A DNA stretch of 40,763 nucleotides, from positions 1-40,763 of the forward strand of contig NZ_JAVLBN010000020.1 in assembly GCF_031581065.1 (NCBI RefSeq). The letters are read 5' to 3'. Positions 1 through 7,805 of the stretch are shown here, piece after piece. Each line of letters opens with the position of its first letter. Within the stretch, counting starts at the first letter, position 1. The DNA comes from Salibacter sp031581065 (GTDB lineage Bacteria > Bacteroidota > Bacteroidia > Flavobacteriales_G > Salibacteraceae). Made by a program: the position numbers and the translations under genes. The notes beneath the pieces were generated by a model. That model was not told where the DNA came from, did no database searches, and was given only the letters and a program-made list of their open reading frames with translations.

Positions 1-2
1 AT

Positions 3-236
3 ATGACTGTTGTTGTAAATTCCAATAATACCGATAAGAAAACAGGTTTCTTTTGGAGCACAAATAATGCATATGGGTGGCGACATATAAAATCCGGCAA
101 CTGGGAAAACACATTTGAATCACAAGAAAACGACTGCAATGCCGAGTGCATGCTCAATGGCTATGGAGATGGAAGCATTGACATAACAGTAACTACCGAG
201 GATACAACTTTCACTAAAAATCACCCATTTGAATAA
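3..236 (+). CDS. Hypothetical protein, probably the C-terminal part of a longer gene
   Basis: The frame is open to the left edge, and the first ATG lies only two bases in, so the true start may be outside the window. The visible 77 residues have no signal peptide or membrane segment. They are rich in Asn, Thr, Trp and Gly, which suggests a beta-rich fold, and contain two cysteines in DCNAEC. I do not recognise a family. The gene ends at TAA and converges with the minus-strand gene at 273-884, with 36 bases between them. No clear terminator was seen in the gap. Confidence 0.5.
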   Translation: MTVVVNSNNTDKKTGFFWSTNNAYGWRHIKSGNWENTFESQENDCNAECMLNGYGDGSIDITVTTEDTTFTKNHPFE

Positions 237-272
237 TAAAATGGAGGATCAACAAATAGCCTTGTTTGTATA

Positions 273-884
273 TTATGGCAACCGAATCTCCAGGCAAACC
301 ATTCCTAGTGATTCAACTAATCTATTGTTTTTATAACCTGATCTTTCACTAACATATCCACTTGTTAAATTCGTGTTTTTATACTCTCTTTTTACTGACT
401 GATGCAAAAGCCTTGTTTCTACTGAAAGTGAAATGTACTTTGAAATAATGCCCTCAATTCCCAACGAATACATCCCGCCAACCCCTATTTCTGTCTCTTC
501 ATATCTGTAACTATCAGCTCTATAGTTAAGATCAAGTATATCAGAATGCTTGTAGACCCCATAAGCTTCTGCAGCAAGATAAGGTCTTATCCTATTTAAA
601 ATGAGAATTCCTTTTTCTACACCAATTTTGAACCGAGTCTCGTTATCATTTTCGTGATAGCCGTAATGTTCGAAACCGGCTCTTAGCGTTAAGTATTTTG
701 TTCTGTACTTGACTCCAACTCCACTCAAAAATGACGGAGATATTTTATCATTATACCAATCCCTATCCTGCATCAACAACGTAGTGATTTTCCACCGCAT
801 TTCTTTTACTGCAGAATCAATTTGAGCACCAGATGAGACAGAACTAATTAAAAAAGCGAAAAAGACGATGATTCGGTAATGCAT
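273..884 (-). CDS. Putative outer-membrane beta-barrel protein, unknown function
   Basis: This 203-residue protein starts with a hydrophobic signal peptide (MHYRIIVFFAFLISS, likely cut after SSGA). After it come alternating polar and aromatic strands and Tyr/Arg-rich segments, ending in a strand that resembles an outer-membrane barrel signature. It is therefore probably exported to the outer membrane. No enzymatic motif is visible and no named family was recognised. It is divergent from the PadR/PspC operon; the 179-base spacer holds that operon's promoter and operators. No confident promoter for this gene was seen. Confidence 0.6.
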   Translation of the reverse strand: MHYRIIVFFAFLISSVSSGAQIDSAVKEMRWKITTLLMQDRDWYNDKISPSFLSGVGVKYRTKYLTLRAGFEHYGYHENDNETRFKIGVEKGILILNRIRPYLAAEAYGVYKHSDILDLNYRADSYRYEETEIGVGGMYSLGIEGIISKYISLSVETRLLHQSVKREYKNTNLTSGYVSERSGYKNNRLVESLGMVCLEIRLP

Positions 885-980
885 AATATTGAGGGTTTAT
901 TTTACTCTAAACTAAGCCATTATTATTCGTTAAGCAAATCAAAATACACCAACACGTTGATTTAAAATAAATTAAACAAA

Positions 981-1022
981 TAGTACTTTCATAATTTTAG
1001 TACTATGTTTTGCAAAGTACTA
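981..1022. promoter_or_regulatory. Candidate PadR operator: three AGTACT palindromes at 17-bp steps
   Basis: AGTACT occurs at 982-987, 999-1004 and 1016-1021, exactly 17 bp apart. The outer copies extend to TAGTACTTT (981-989) and its exact reverse complement AAAGTACTA (1014-1022), and the centre is the self-complementary TAGTACTA (998-1005). The array overlaps the -33 box and spacer of the promoter at 1009-1039. The PadR repressor encoded in the operon is the obvious candidate ligand; that link is inferred. Confidence 0.65.
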
Positions 1023-1039
1023 TTTTAATTATAAGTTTG
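1009..1039 (+). promoter_or_regulatory. Bacteroidota-type promoter of the PadR/PspC operon
   Basis: TTTG at 1009-1012, a spacer of exactly 19 bases, and TAAGTTTG at 1032-1039 match the TTTG-N19-TAnnTTTG consensus of the primary sigma factor in this phylum. Transcription should start near 1046, giving a leader of about 18 nt before the ATG at 1064. The match also shows that an in-frame TTG at 1010 is promoter sequence and not a start codon. Confidence 0.75.
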
Positions 1040-1063
1040 CTGCGAAATAAAACTGAAAACACG

Positions 1064-1516
1064 ATGAAAACACTTCTCTTATCAATAGTGGCACTACTTA
1101 GCAGCCTGGCAACTGTTGCGCAAATCAGCACTACCGATATCGTCAAAGTACTGGGCGAATACGGAACTAAACTCTCTTTCAGCTACGAGAGTGATGAGCT
1201 CAATGAAATTGACGTAGAAACGGAAATCCGCGATGAAATGGAACGCTTAAAAGGCGATATCAAGTCTGTGGATCTGACCATTATAGGTGATGGTGATTTT
1301 GAAGAAAAATTCAATCCTGAGAAAAAAATCAAAGCTGTTGAAAAAGAGTTTAACCTCATTCGCGAAAAAGCTGAGCATGAAGATGACGACCCTTACATAC
1401 TCACTGACAGGAAAAGAAAAAATATTACACAAATTGCCATAATCGGATTGGATGATGACGGAAGTGGAATTGTGATGATCATCAATGGTGATCTCACGAT
1501 TGAAAAAGAAGAATAA
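1064..1516 (+). CDS. Small secreted protein of the PadR/PspC operon, unknown function
   Basis: The 150-residue product starts with a clear signal peptide (MKTLLLSIVALLSSLATVAQ), so it is probably periplasmic or surface-located. The mature part is strongly acidic, with many Asp/Glu pairs, and has no membrane segment. I do not recognise a domain with confidence; the length and placement recall small exported proteins of the DUF4252 type, but this is weak. The ATG at 1064 was chosen because the in-frame TTG at 1010 lies in the promoter. The padR start follows 4 bases after this stop, so the two are co-transcribed. Confidence 0.65.
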   Translation: MKTLLLSIVALLSSLATVAQISTTDIVKVLGEYGTKLSFSYESDELNEIDVETEIRDEMERLKGDIKSVDLTIIGDGDFEEKFNPEKKIKAVEKEFNLIREKAEHEDDDPYILTDRKRKNITQIAIIGLDDDGSGIVMIINGDLTIEKEE

Positions 1517-1520
1517 GCCC

Positions 1521-1850
1521 ATGAAAATTGAAAATACAAAAGCTCAAATGCGGAAAGGTGTGCTCGAGTTGTGTATTCTATCTCTACTGAAACACAACGA
1601 GCTCTACCCTTCTGAGATTATTGACGAGCTAAAAAAATCAAAACTAATAGTAGTGGAGGGAACTCTTTACCCGCTGCTCACACGCCTCAAGAATGCAGGC
1701 GTATTGAGTTATCGCTGGGAAGAATCAAAGAGTGGTCCGCCACGCAAATATTACAAACTCACCGCGCTTGGTGAGAAATTTTTATCAGAACTACAAAATA
1801 CCTGGAAAGAGTTAGATGCAGCCGTTTCAAGTGCATCGTCAAAAAAATAA
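1521..1850 (+). CDS. PadR family transcriptional repressor
   Basis: This 109-residue protein is a PadR-type winged-helix DNA-binding protein, normally dimeric and cytoplasmic. The sequence shows the family core: RKGVLELCILSLLKH, YPSEIIDELK, VVEGTLYPLLTRLKNAGVL, then the wing SGPPRKYYKLTALGE. The short C-terminal tail marks the small PadR subgroup that in Bacteroidota sits next to PspC-domain genes. The ATG at 1521 puts MKIENTKAQMRKG first, as usual in this group; longer versions would overlap the preceding gene. It probably represses its own operon through the AGTACT array upstream. Confidence 0.9.
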   Translation: MKIENTKAQMRKGVLELCILSLLKHNELYPSEIIDELKKSKLIVVEGTLYPLLTRLKNAGVLSYRWEESKSGPPRKYYKLTALGEKFLSELQNTWKELDAAVSSASSKK

Positions 1851-1856
1851 CAAACT

Positions 1857-3584
1857 ATGAAAAAAACACTCTCAATCAATTTAGGCGGCATCGTTTTTAG
1901 CATAGATGAGGATGCCTACCAAACGCTGAATCGCTACCTCAACAAGATAAAAGGCTATTTCAGCGCTTCTGACGGAAGAGATGAAATCATGACCGACATC
2001 GAGTCGCGCATAGCTGAAATGTTGCAGGATAAACTGGGCAAAACGCGTGAAGTTGTAACGAATAATGACATCGATGAAGTCATCGCGACAATGGGTCAGC
2101 CAGAAGATTTCATTGATCCCGAAGAACAAGCCCAGGAAGAATTACACGGTCAGAGCCAGACGCGCAAAACAAAAAAACGACTATTCCGCGACCCTGATAG
2201 TAGAGTCATTGGCGGAGTTTGTGCAGGTATCAGTCACTACTTTGGTATTAGCCCAATTTGGTTAAGACTGATTCTTGGTTTAGCTTTTGTCATTTACGGT
2301 TTTGGGCTGTTGCTTTACATTTTATTGTGGATTATCATTCCAAAAGCGCGCACATCTGCTGAAAAACTAGAGATGAAGGGGGAACCCGTAAATTTTAATA
2401 CAATCGGGAAAGAGGTTGAAGAAGGTTTTCAAAACGTTAATGAGAAGTTCAACTCTTTTCGCGATAGTGCATCAGAAAAGGATTTTGGAGGAAAAGTTGG
2501 GCAATTTTTCGAAAACCTCGGCCAGTTTTTAATCCGAATCCTCAAGTTGTTCTTCAATGCTTTAGGTAAGGTGTTGGGAGTATTATTACTAATTGGTGGT
2601 TCAGTTGGGTTGTTTGCGTTTATTATGGGAATACTGGGAGCCAACTTCAGCCCCATCATGTTTGGCGATGCTGATGAATTTTCTACAATTGCCGGCAGTG
2701 AGTTGCGCTCTCTCTTATTCAGCAATGGATTTGATTACTTTTCGGCTATAACGGGAACTATTTTAGTGGCCGGAATACCAATCCTGGTTCTCACGATGGT
2801 AGGTTGGATTCTACTCACCAAGAGATCGATCAAGAAAGAAGTTGCATGGGGATCTCTGGGAGCTTTTATTCTGGGAATGTTGCTCACAATTTATGCAGGG
2901 CTATCAACAGGCGGTGATTTCAGAAGTCATGCAGAAGTCACAGAGGACTTCACCATTAGCCAGAATGTTGGTGATACGTTGATTTTGGCTCTGACCGATA
3001 ACCAATTAAAATCAAAGGTGAATATAAACACCGGATCTATAAGTTCAAATTATCCTTTTAATCTGGATGATCATCATGTTTATTTGGGTGATATCGACCT
3101 GCACGTTCACAGATCTAGTGATTCTGTTTTTAGAGTGGAATTCATAAAAGCGTCAAACGGAGGTACAATTGAGGAGGCGCAAAAAAGAGCCGGTGAAATC
3201 AATTATGAATATTATCAAAATGGTAGCGGGTTGTTTCTCAGCGAAATGCTCAGGTTCCCGAGAGATGATCAATGGAGAAAACAACAGGTTGATATTGAGC
3301 TTTATATACCTAAAGGGAAAACAATCTATTTTGAAAATGGATTGAGGAGTTTACTGGACGATATCCCCAATGTATCGAATACTTATGACGATAAAATGAT
3401 TGGCCATTACTGGACGATGACCGATAAAGGACTTTGGAGCAGGGATTTTGAGAAAGAGAAAAAAGTTGAATCTTCTTCTCCTGATTTACAGGATGCTGAC
3501 TCAACAAACCCAAAATCTGACAAAGAGGAGGTGAGCATGAAGTTCACCTCTCTTCATTTTCCTAATTTGTTTGACTTAATCTGA
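1857..3584 (+). CDS. PspC domain-containing membrane protein
   Basis: The 575-residue protein has a cytoplasmic N-terminal region of about 100 residues, typical of the Bacteroidota PadR-linked type. A PspC domain follows at about residues 105-168 (RVIGGVCAGISHYFGI, then a strongly hydrophobic segment). Further membrane segments lie near 230-262, 297-320 and 330-350. A long, probably extracytoplasmic C-terminal region runs from about 355 onward. PspC proteins act in envelope-stress responses; the exact role of this branch is not known. It starts 6 bases after the padR stop, so the operon is secreted protein, padR, pspC. Its 3' end overlaps the convergent mscL gene by 9 bases. Confidence 0.85.
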   Translation: MKKTLSINLGGIVFSIDEDAYQTLNRYLNKIKGYFSASDGRDEIMTDIESRIAEMLQDKLGKTREVVTNNDIDEVIATMGQPEDFIDPEEQAQEELHGQSQTRKTKKRLFRDPDSRVIGGVCAGISHYFGISPIWLRLILGLAFVIYGFGLLLYILLWIIIPKARTSAEKLEMKGEPVNFNTIGKEVEEGFQNVNEKFNSFRDSASEKDFGGKVGQFFENLGQFLIRILKLFFNALGKVLGVLLLIGGSVGLFAFIMGILGANFSPIMFGDADEFSTIAGSELRSLLFSNGFDYFSAITGTILVAGIPILVLTMVGWILLTKRSIKKEVAWGSLGAFILGMLLTIYAGLSTGGDFRSHAEVTEDFTISQNVGDTLILALTDNQLKSKVNINTGSISSNYPFNLDDHHVYLGDIDLHVHRSSDSVFRVEFIKASNGGTIEEAQKRAGEINYEYYQNGSGLFLSEMLRFPRDDQWRKQQVDIELYIPKGKTIYFENGLRSLLDDIPNVSNTYDDKMIGHYWTMTDKGLWSRDFEKEKKVESSSPDLQDADSTNPKSDKEEVSMKFTSLHFPNLFDLI

Positions 3585-4004
3585 TTTACTCTCTTTTAAT
3601 AAATCTCTAATCTCAGAAAGCAACTCCACATTTTTTGGGGTTGCTTCACTTTTATCCTTCTCGTTTTCAGCTTTCTTACGAATTCTGTTAAAAACCTTGA
3701 TCACTACAAACATCGCAAATGCAATGACAAGAAAATCAATTGTTAATTGAATGAATGAACCATATTGCAGTACAACCTGCTCCTGAATCATTTTACCCGA
3801 TGCATTCAGTTTTTGAGGTTGCAGGATTATTACGAGGTTTTCAAAGTTTACTTTCCCCAACAATACACCAATTGGCGGCATAATGATATCCTGAACCAGG
3901 GATGAAACAACCTTACTAAAAGCGGTTCCGATTATGATACCAACCGCCATATCAAACATATTGCCTTTAATGGCAAACTCCTTAAACTCTTTATAGATTT
4001 TCAA
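3576..4004 (-). CDS. mscL: Large-conductance mechanosensitive channel MscL
   Basis: MscL is an inner-membrane pentameric channel that opens under high membrane tension and releases solutes on osmotic downshock. The sequence shows the N-terminal amphipathic helix (KEFKEFAIKGN), the pore helix TM1 (FDMAVGIIIGTAFSKVVSSLVQDIIMPPIG), an extracytoplasmic loop, TM2 (FLVIAFAMFVVIKVF) and a charged C-terminal helix. The chosen TTG at 4004 gives MKIYKEFKEFAIKGN, aligned with family N-termini, and 142 residues. A TTG at 4049 would add 15 residues; no in-frame ATG exists. The gene follows the porin by 51 bases (6 with the longer start), so it is likely transcribed with tsdA and the porin. Confidence 0.92.
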   Translation of the reverse strand: MKIYKEFKEFAIKGNMFDMAVGIIIGTAFSKVVSSLVQDIIMPPIGVLLGKVNFENLVIILQPQKLNASGKMIQEQVVLQYGSFIQLTIDFLVIAFAMFVVIKVFNRIRKKAENEKDKSEATPKNVELLSEIRDLLKESKSD

Positions 4005-4055
4005 GATGTTCCATTTTATCCTCAAAAATAACGAGGAAAGGGAACTCAATAAAAA

Positions 4056-5426
4056 TTAAAAGACATAGTTTACAACCGCATTGTAAACAGTCATGTCAAC
4101 TTTGTGGAGGATGAAGTTCGGATTATCGTAAGTATTTCCTCTATTGGGTTTGTGCAAAACAAATAACTGTAAATTGAGTCCGTCAAGATAACCGGAAAAA
4201 TGATAACCAATATTGAAAGTCATTTGATCGTGTGAGGGAAAACCGTACTTATTTCGTAGAGGGTCATTAGGTTCTGACCGATAGTATCTTCCATATGCTG
4301 CGTCAAAATTAACTTTTCCTCCCCACTTGAATTGATGCATACCTGCCAGTTGAATCATGATATTTGAAGCATCGCGCATTCCCTCAGTACGTTCGCGCCT
4401 TTGAAAGGTGAATAAACCTGTTTCAATTCCCCAAGAGCGAGGGAACAAAAACCTTCCCTGATCAGTGATGTGATTGGCATTGAGTGTTAGTGAATAGTCA
4501 CCTCGTTTTAAACCAATTTTAGCACCGTAAGTAATACTCTCGTCCTGATCAAAATACCGTTTATCGGGATCTTTATTACCTCCATAATTGATTCTGTCCT
4601 GGCGAATAAACTGTGCACCTATATATGGTTTGTAAGTGGAACTATCAGAACCAAGCTCAAATAATGAAGTAAGCATAGCTGTATTACTTACATTATCGAT
4701 ATAATAGTCCCAAAAGTGAATTTTCATATTTTGATAAAGACCGCTCCAATTGAAAAAGGCTAAATAATTAGATTGTGTGTGATTGCGATAATCAGATACC
4801 CCGCCTGATGGTTTTAGTCCTTGTGAATAAACACCAAAACACTCGTTAACGGCTTTATAACCATTTGATGATCTGGCTGCAACTGCATTGATTATACCAG
4901 AAGAAAACTTGTGATGATCAAAAGAAGTGTTTTTGTAAGTTATTCCTTGATGTAATGTAGGAATCATTCTTCCATCTTGTATATTAAGAAGCGGTGATCT
5001 TATTGATTGCCTTCCAATTTTAAAAAAATGCCCTTTGTTTTTATAAGAGATAAACAGTTCACCCAAATAACTAACTTCTCGTTCAGAGGGATTATGTATA
5101 TCGAATAACCCAAGCTCATATCTACTTAGTTTACCCGTAGCAGGATCTGGTTTAGTGAGGTCAGTAATATTCGTGTTGAAAGTGCTGTAGTAGTAGGCTC
5201 CAACACTAAAGTTTTTGTATCGTTTTGTCTCAAAACCCAGCTTACCTCCTACTCCCAGTGCACTGAAATCTTTTAAGCCCTCATCATTATCTGAATAGGA
5301 ATAAAAAGAACGAAAATAGCCGTTCACTTCACTGTCCAAAAAGGCCTCACGTAAAGTCGAAGCTTCTTGTGAAATCAATAGTTGAGAAAGTAAAAGTGTG
5401 AAAACTGCCAATAATGATATTCGCAT
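4056..5426 (-). CDS. OprD-like outer-membrane porin
   Basis: A 456-residue protein with a signal peptide (MRISLLAVFTLLLSQLLISQ). The body fits an OprD-type outer-membrane channel: an N-terminal GYFRSFYSYSD segment, the GRQSIRSPLLNIQDGRMIP region that resembles the OprD signature after the first strands, many Tyr/Phe-rich amphipathic strands, and a terminal aromatic residue (VVNYVF). The likely role is diffusion of small anions or nutrients across the outer membrane. It starts 10 bases after the stop of the TsdA-like cytochrome, so a thiosulfate or tetrathionate channel is a reasonable guess, but the sequence does not prove the substrate. Confidence 0.8.
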   Translation of the reverse strand: MRISLLAVFTLLLSQLLISQEASTLREAFLDSEVNGYFRSFYSYSDNDEGLKDFSALGVGGKLGFETKRYKNFSVGAYYYSTFNTNITDLTKPDPATGKLSRYELGLFDIHNPSEREVSYLGELFISYKNKGHFFKIGRQSIRSPLLNIQDGRMIPTLHQGITYKNTSFDHHKFSSGIINAVAARSSNGYKAVNECFGVYSQGLKPSGGVSDYRNHTQSNYLAFFNWSGLYQNMKIHFWDYYIDNVSNTAMLTSLFELGSDSSTYKPYIGAQFIRQDRINYGGNKDPDKRYFDQDESITYGAKIGLKRGDYSLTLNANHITDQGRFLFPRSWGIETGLFTFQRRERTEGMRDASNIMIQLAGMHQFKWGGKVNFDAAYGRYYRSEPNDPLRNKYGFPSHDQMTFNIGYHFSGYLDGLNLQLFVLHKPNRGNTYDNPNFILHKVDMTVYNAVVNYVF

Positions 5427-5436
5427 AAAAGTGGAT

Positions 5437-6555
5437 TTATTTCGATTTAGTTATGTCGTATTTTTCTTTATAAAACTTTATTATTTCCTGAAAAGGACCG
5501 TATTTATGTTGTTCTGCATTAAAATCATCAGCCCACGGACCATATGGTGCAGATACCGGTTTCCTTTTCAAATCAGGATAATCTTTTTGAGTATTTGCTT
5601 TTTTGGGTCTTTTATGAGAATTAATATAGCCGGCAACATCGTAAGCCTCTTCATCTGACAAGATAGGGTTTTCGTATGTAGCGCCCAAAGGCATATTCCC
5701 TTTAATAAACTGCGCTGCAGTCAAAACTCTATTCATTCCAGCACCATGATTGTAGCTATCATCACCCCAGAGAGGAGGATAAGTATATTCATCTCCTGCT
5801 TTCAGTCCCTGTCCATCAGGTTGGTGACAACTCGCACAACGCATTTTATATATTTTTTGACCGTTTTTGAGGTCAACTTTTCTATTAGGTATATCGATTT
5901 TTGTGAATCCTTTACCCTCTATTTCCATACCTGAAGGTACACCTTCTGATAGCCAATTCATGTAAGCTACATAAGATCTCATTTCTTTGCTATCAATAGG
6001 TAATTTTTTTCCGTTCATACTTCGTTCCATGCAACCGTTTATTCGTTCTTCAATAGTGCCGATTTTATTCTCTCTACCTCTATATTGAGGGAACCTACCT
6101 GTAACACCAATATACGGAGCTGAATATTTCTTTTGTCCTGCATCTAGATGACAGTTTTCACATGCTAAATTATTCCCGGTATAAACCTTTGATGGATCAT
6201 CACTTGCAGGACCAATATGTTTGTATGTTTCTTTTACTAATCGATAACCGTATTTGATGTATTCGGCTTCTAAATCATTTTTATTGTCAAGCCGTTCTAG
6301 CGGGTTTTTGACAGATGCAAAAAAGTCAGCTTTCTGTGGATCTGACTGAGAAGTTTTATCGTTAATATCAGTCTCCGTATTTTCAACTACAGTACTCTCA
6401 AAGTCAATCGTAAAAAGCGGCTTATTGTCAAAAATCAGGATTAAAAAAAGCACTACCACTGCGATGATCAACAACACAACAAGTCGCGTCATTTTTGATA
6501 TCGACTTCAATAATGCATTAACTACTCCAGTATTAGAATTCTTTGAATTTCCCAT
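5437..6555 (-). CDS. tsdA: TsdA-like dihaem cytochrome c (thiosulfate dehydrogenase family)
   Basis: The 372-residue protein has an uncleaved-looking N-terminal membrane anchor (about residues 23-42, LVVLLIIAVVVLFLILIF), a linker, and two cytochrome c domains with CENCH and CASCH haem motifs. The first domain carries ACENCHLDAG, FPQYRGR and RINGCMERSMNGK. The Cys in RINGC lies 43 residues after the first haem cysteine, the position of the unusual axial cysteine ligand of TsdA. The second has NHGAGMNR, then FIKGNMPLG with a likely Met ligand. TsdA enzymes interconvert thiosulfate and tetrathionate in the periplasm. Being membrane-anchored, not soluble, may let it pass electrons to the respiratory chain. 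First gene of a probable tsdA-porin-mscL operon. Confidence 0.85.
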   Translation of the reverse strand: MGNSKNSNTGVVNALLKSISKMTRLVVLLIIAVVVLFLILIFDNKPLFTIDFESTVVENTETDINDKTSQSDPQKADFFASVKNPLERLDNKNDLEAEYIKYGYRLVKETYKHIGPASDDPSKVYTGNNLACENCHLDAGQKKYSAPYIGVTGRFPQYRGRENKIGTIEERINGCMERSMNGKKLPIDSKEMRSYVAYMNWLSEGVPSGMEIEGKGFTKIDIPNRKVDLKNGQKIYKMRCASCHQPDGQGLKAGDEYTYPPLWGDDSYNHGAGMNRVLTAAQFIKGNMPLGATYENPILSDEEAYDVAGYINSHKRPKKANTQKDYPDLKRKPVSAPYGPWADDFNAEQHKYGPFQEIIKFYKEKYDITKSK

Positions 6556-6967
6556 TAAAATTTGATTTGGTGCAAAATTGCCTAATCATCATATTGCTTA
6601 CAGTAACATATATCACTCATGACTGACTATATGATAAACTATCATCACAACTTTTCACCTTTTAAAGTGAACATTTCATTTATTAAAGGTTAGAATTGTG
6701 TAGAAATTATTCAACACTTCGATCTAAAGTATGACGCATTTGCAGCATTCAGACTATATGACGCACAATCAAACAATATGACAGCCAGTCTACTATTCTT
6801 TTATTTGAGTTAAAGAAAAAAGAGTTTAATCGCTGTTTAACAGAGTACTAAGCATCTCCGCCATCAAACCATTAACCGATAAACACTCTCAATATTCTAC
6901 AAAATGCACAAACCTTGCGGCTGTATAAACGAAAAATTAATTAATTTTAAGCTGAAAATTTTCATTC
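6556..6967. promoter_or_regulatory. 412-bp divergent spacer between tsdA and proC with repeated words
   Basis: No gene is seen here. An interrupted palindrome, ATGATA-AAC-TATCAT, lies at 6631-6645. The word GACTATATGA occurs twice (6625-6634 and 6752-6761), and ATGACGCA occurs twice at a 27-bp distance (6731-6738 and 6758-6765), with a further ATGACA at 6778. The palindrome TGAAAATTTTCA (6953-6964) ends four bases before the proC start. The spacing suggests binding sites for regulators of the tsdA operon, but no known site was recognised and no exact promoter consensus was found. Confidence 0.4.
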
Positions 6968-7786
6968 ATGAAAGTACTTGTAATTGGAGCAGGAAATATG
7001 GGTTTAGCTTACGCTAAAGCCCTCGTAAAATCAGAATTTCTCCAAAAAACTAATCTGATGATTTCGGATACAAGTCCGGAAAAAACAGAAGAACTCAAAA
7101 AAGTAAGCCGCTTTGATGTTTACACCAAATTGGAAGATTGCCTTCCAATTGCAGATATCATCTTTATTGCGGTTAAACCATATCACGCTGAAGAATTGTT
7201 CAAAGAATTAAAGCCAATGATGACCAAAGATCAACTCGCGATCTCCATCATGGCAGGCGTAACAATTCAAAGCATGAAAGATGGGCTCGGTATTAAAAAA
7301 GTAGTACGCGCAATGCCAAACCTACCTGCTCAAGTTGGTAAAGGATTGACATCTTTTACAGCATCAGAAGAAGTATCCAGGCTTGAGCTTTCAACAGTTG
7401 AGAAATTACTTGATACAACAGGACGCTCAGTTCGTTTAGATACGGAAAACGATGTTGATGCATCAACAGGTATTTCAGGTAGTGGCCCTGCATACGTATT
7501 CTATTTCATGCAGAGTATGATGGATGCAGCGCGCAAAATGGGCTTCTCAGAACACGATTCAAAAGTGCTGGTAAGTCAAACATTTGAAGGAGCTGTAGAA
7601 CTATTCAACAAATCAGATCTAAGTCCCGCTTCCTGGATGAATCGCGTTGCATCAAAAGGTGGTACTACCCGTGCAGCACTTGATTCAATGGAGGACAACA
7701 ATATCAAAGATCTTGTTGAAGAAGCAGCATATGCCGCGTTCAATCGCGCAGTTGAACTCGGTAAAGAACAAAACGAAAACAGTTAA
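6968..7786 (+). CDS. proC: Pyrroline-5-carboxylate reductase
   Basis: ProC carries out the last step of proline synthesis, reducing 1-pyrroline-5-carboxylate to proline with NAD(P)H in the cytoplasm. The 272-residue sequence starts with the Rossmann motif GAGNMGLAYAKAL, continues with DIIFIAVKPYH and the VVRAMPNLPAQVGKG segment, and has the C-terminal dimerisation and substrate-binding region with DASTGISGSGPAYVFYFMQ and SKGGTTRAALD. Length is normal for the family. It is the first gene of proC-proB-proA, which together encode the whole route from glutamate; proB starts 19 bases after this stop. Confidence 0.97.
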   Translation: MKVLVIGAGNMGLAYAKALVKSEFLQKTNLMISDTSPEKTEELKKVSRFDVYTKLEDCLPIADIIFIAVKPYHAEELFKELKPMMTKDQLAISIMAGVTIQSMKDGLGIKKVVRAMPNLPAQVGKGLTSFTASEEVSRLELSTVEKLLDTTGRSVRLDTENDVDASTGISGSGPAYVFYFMQSMMDAARKMGFSEHDSKVLVSQTFEGAVELFNKSDLSPASWMNRVASKGGTTRAALDSMEDNNIKDLVEEAAYAAFNRAVELGKEQNENS

Positions 7787-7805
7787 TTAACGCGCACATA
7801 TAGTG

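Noticed and set aside
1010..1063. N-terminal extension of the small secreted protein from a TTG at 1010
   Set aside because: The TTG is part of the -33 box of an exact promoter, and the ATG at 1064 starts directly before a signal peptide.
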